Origin: Bradyrhizobium cytisi
Lineage (GTDB): Bacteria > Pseudomonadota > Alphaproteobacteria > Rhizobiales > Xanthobacteraceae
Assembly: GCF_008123515.1 (NCBI RefSeq)
Contig: NZ_VSSR01000040.1
Coordinates: forward strand, 1-43,163
Reading direction: 5' to 3'
Length of the DNA: 43,163 nt
Part shown: positions 41,400 through 43,163 of the stretch, piece after piece
Layout of the letters: every line of letters begins with the position of its first letter
Numbering within the stretch: position 1 is the stretch's first letter
Program-made: the position numbers and the translations under genes
Notes under the pieces: generated by a model
The model's database searches: none
What the model saw: only the letters and a program-made list of their open reading frames with translations
Told to the model about the DNA's origin: nothing

Positions 41400-41708
41400 G
41401 AGCCGGGCGCGCAGCGATCGCCACAACTTGCCGATGTGCCGACGGCTCGGGAGACCGGATATCCTGCACTGGAAGCCAATGAGTGGTTCGGCGTCTTCGT
41501 CCCGGCAAATACGCCAGCCGGAACGGTGAACCGCCTAAATGAAATGATCCGCGCAGTAATGAATACCGCCAGCTTCAAAACGGCCTTGGCCAAGCTTTCG
41601 GTCGATCCCGCCGGGGAAACGCCGAAGGAATTTGCGCAACTGATCAAATCCGATTTTGACCGTTGGGGGCCGATCGTGCGGGCCTCCGGATTTACGCCGG
41701 AAGATTGA
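41400..41708 (+). pseudogene. C-terminal remnant of a TctC/Bug-type substrate-binding protein
   Basis: The frame reads RSPQLADVPTARETGYPALE, then NEWFGVFVPANTPAGTVNRL and FAQLIKSDFDRWGPIVRASG before a TGA. This is the last third of a tripartite tricarboxylate transporter receptor (Bug family), which binds carboxylates in the periplasm. The signal peptide and first two-thirds are missing and replaced by unrelated sequence, so it is a truncated gene. It ends 8 bases before the dioxygenase gene, implying an old catabolic operon of transporter receptor plus ring-cleavage enzyme. Confidence 0.75.
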
Positions 41709-41716
41709 GACGCGTC

Positions 41717-42295
41717 ATGGACAATTCAACTGCCACTCTCCGGCACCGCACGCCGGACCAGATTCTCGGCCCTTACTTCCCAACCGAGCAAACGCCGGTC
41801 CCACAAATCGACCTGACCTCGGTGAAGGGAGTCGAGGGGTATGCGCGGGGCGAAGTCATCGAGGTCACCGGGAGGGTGCTCAACCTCGACGGCGAACCGG
41901 TTCGCGATATTCGCATCACAGTGTGGCAGGCTAACAGCCATGGCCGTTACAGCCATGTCAACGACCCCAACCCCGCGCCACTCGATCCACACTTCGTCGG
42001 CTGCGTCGGCATTCAATCAGACGGCGACGGTCTCTATCGGATCAAGACCGTCAAGCCTGGCGCCTATCCCGCAGGTCCCGACTGGACGCGGCCGCCGCAC
42101 ATTCACTTCGAGGTTCACGGCCGGTTCGAGCGGCTGATCACCCAGATGTATTTTCCCGGCGAGCCGCTCAATGCCTGCGACCGGCTGCTCAACGCCGCGC
42201 TGCGTCCGGATCTGCTGATCGCAAAGCCGGTCCCATCGACGGATGCATCCAGCCACCGCGTGCTGAACTTCGATATTGTTCTTGCACGCGGATAG
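41717..42295 (+). CDS. Intradiol ring-cleavage dioxygenase (protocatechuate 3,4-dioxygenase beta-like)
   Basis: The 192-residue protein opens MDNSTATLRHRTPDQILGPY, the usual lead into the intradiol fold, followed by VIEVTGRVLNLDGEPVRDIR and VWQANSHGRYSH. The non-haem Fe(III) ligands are all present: Tyr in GRYSH, Tyr in KPGAYP, and two His in RPPHIHFEVHG. It most resembles the beta subunit of protocatechuate 3,4-dioxygenase (or a single-chain relative); no alpha-subunit gene is adjacent. Ribosome site is weak. It follows the truncated TctC gene. Substrate most likely a catechol-type aromatic. Confidence 0.85.
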   Translation: MDNSTATLRHRTPDQILGPYFPTEQTPVPQIDLTSVKGVEGYARGEVIEVTGRVLNLDGEPVRDIRITVWQANSHGRYSHVNDPNPAPLDPHFVGCVGIQSDGDGLYRIKTVKPGAYPAGPDWTRPPHIHFEVHGRFERLITQMYFPGEPLNACDRLLNAALRPDLLIAKPVPSTDASSHRVLNFDIVLARG

Positions 42296-42377
42296 AGGTT
42301 CTTCAGTCGAAGGATCGAAGTCAGCTGATGACCGCTTCGCGCCAGAAGCAGACCCTTGGTCAATACTCATTGTGGAT

Positions 42378-43163
42378 CTAATCAGGATATTTGCGAAGCT
42401 CCTGATTCCAATTCTTCATGACGACGCTGTCGCCGACTTCGAAGCGCATCAAGTCCTCGCCCGCTACCACCGGGCCCTGGTACGCGCTGCTCGTCCGGGA
42501 CAAGACGTCCTCCGGTTTGACGCCAAGCAGCACGAGATGTGAATAGGCGGCAAGCTTAGGCCTGACGCGGGAGAATACTGTCCCGGCCTCCTCAGGCGAA
42601 GTATGATGCGCCGCTACCGGCTTCATTTGCGGCAGCTTTGCCAATTGCGGCGACATCGCAAAGACCTCATGGATCAAAAGGTCCGTCCCGCTGGCGAACT
42701 TGATCAGGTTTCCGCTGAATTTCGTGTCGCCCGACAGCGTTACGGACCTAGATCCATAGTCCACGCGGTAGCCGACCGAAGGCTTGATCAGGTCGCCATG
42801 ATCGACCGTGAACGCCGTGACCTTCACGCCGGCTTCATCGAATACGACGTGATCCGGCTGAAAATCGTGTGCTTCGATCTCGGTTGCAATGGCCGCGATA
42901 TGTTCGTCGGCTTCGCGGATGCGCGTATCGTCGGAAAAAGTCTCGGCGAGCCCCTTGGCGATCCTCGCTACCCCGCTGGGCTCCTTGCCGTCCGATGGTC
43001 CCCACAGCCGCAGCGGCCGGCTGCGCGAGCCGAACGGCCCGAACATGTAGCCGGTCATCCAAAGGTCGGGCAGGCCTTCCACATGATCAGAGTGGTAGTG
43101 GGTGAGAAACACCGCATCGATGCCTTTGCCCGACGAGATGCCGCTGCACCACAACCAGATGGT
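42378..43163 (-). CDS. MBL-fold metallo-hydrolase, partial (N-terminus beyond window)
   Basis: At least 261 residues, open to the right edge of the window, so the start lies beyond 43163. It has the metallo-beta-lactamase metal motif THYHSDH (HxHxDH type), then VDHGDLIKPSVGYRVDYGSR, LSGDTKFSGN with the bridging Asp, and VAAHHTSPEEAG with a further His. The pattern is close to RNase Z / arylsulfatase-type MBL proteins that start with a 'GTGxP' segment, here off the edge. A catabolic role beside the dioxygenase is possible but not shown. Confidence 0.85.
   Translation of the reverse strand, partial: TIWLWCSGISSGKGIDAVFLTHYHSDHVEGLPDLWMTGYMFGPFGSRSRPLRLWGPSDGKEPSGVARIAKGLAETFSDDTRIREADEHIAAIATEIEAHDFQPDHVVFDEAGVKVTAFTVDHGDLIKPSVGYRVDYGSRSVTLSGDTKFSGNLIKFASGTDLLIHEVFAMSPQLAKLPQMKPVAAHHTSPEEAGTVFSRVRPKLAAYSHLVLLGVKPEDVLSRTSSAYQGPVVAGEDLMRFEVGDSVVMKNWNQELRKYPD

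Overview
The window looks like chromosomal DNA of a Bradyrhizobium-like alphaproteobacterium (Hyphomicrobiales, Nitrobacteraceae). The evidence is high GC with strong GC-rich codon use, many protein families typical of that group (DUF1236, DUF2934, DUF3147, DUF3606, DUF4142, CsbD, YciE/DUF892, small secreted proteins), and above all repeated GGAAC-N16/17-CGTT promoters. That motif is the binding pattern of the alphaproteobacterial general-stress sigma factor EcfG (PhyR-NepR-EcfG cascade). Nothing here identifies the species, and ecfG, phyR and nepR are not in the window.

Layout. 0.1-5.5 kb: a three-gene overlapping operon ending in a stand-alone M41-like metallopeptidase, a DUF305 membrane protein, a two-CBS protein, small basic proteins and a short-chain dehydrogenase (SDR). 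5.5-10.8 kb: a broken DUF1772 gene, a protoglobin / NTF2-like / secreted Kelch operon, and an unusual fusion of protein-L-isoaspartate methyltransferase with an erythromycin-esterase-like domain. 11.3-19.2 kb: a ThDP-dependent enzyme with a frameshifted SDR, a large AI-2E-type membrane protein, inorganic pyrophosphatase, small secreted and DNA-binding-like genes, DUF2934 and membrane proteins. 19.4-25.0 kb: a stress SDR operon, an apparently circularly permuted ROK sugar kinase, a YciE ferritin-like protein, and a PAP2 / cupin / DUF3147 / DUF3147 operon. 25.2-33.1 kb: a FAD-oxidoreductase/Rieske fusion, a repetitive DUF1236 secreted protein, a low-affinity iron permease-like protein, a doubly broken pyruvate-oxidase-like gene and a broken DUF4142 gene. 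33.3-41.7 kb: a decayed stretch with an aldo-keto reductase scrap, IS1182-type transposase relic, broken DUF3606 and FdhD genes, two probable group II intron scraps and a TctC scrap, among intact GH13 (trehalose-synthase-like), CsbD, membrane and secreted genes. 41.7-43.2 kb: an intradiol dioxygenase and an MBL-fold hydrolase cut by the window edge.

The unifying feature is regulation. I find 16 sites matching GGAAC-N16/17-(C/T)GTT in non-coding DNA, plus 3-5 one-mismatch sites; a uniform-base estimate gives only about 1-2 in 43 kb on both strands. Nearly all point at a start codon 20-130 bases away. The genes served fit desiccation, oxidative and protein-damage stress: protein repair methyltransferase, pyrophosphatase, YciE, CsbD, general-stress SDRs, CBS protein, Rieske oxidoreductase, secreted and membrane small proteins. 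I read this as a dense general-stress regulon island.

A second theme is gene damage. At least eight otherwise well-conserved genes carry one or more single-base indels or in-frame stops, several behind intact stress promoters. This is either real pseudogene formation or residual sequencing/assembly error; raw reads are needed to decide.
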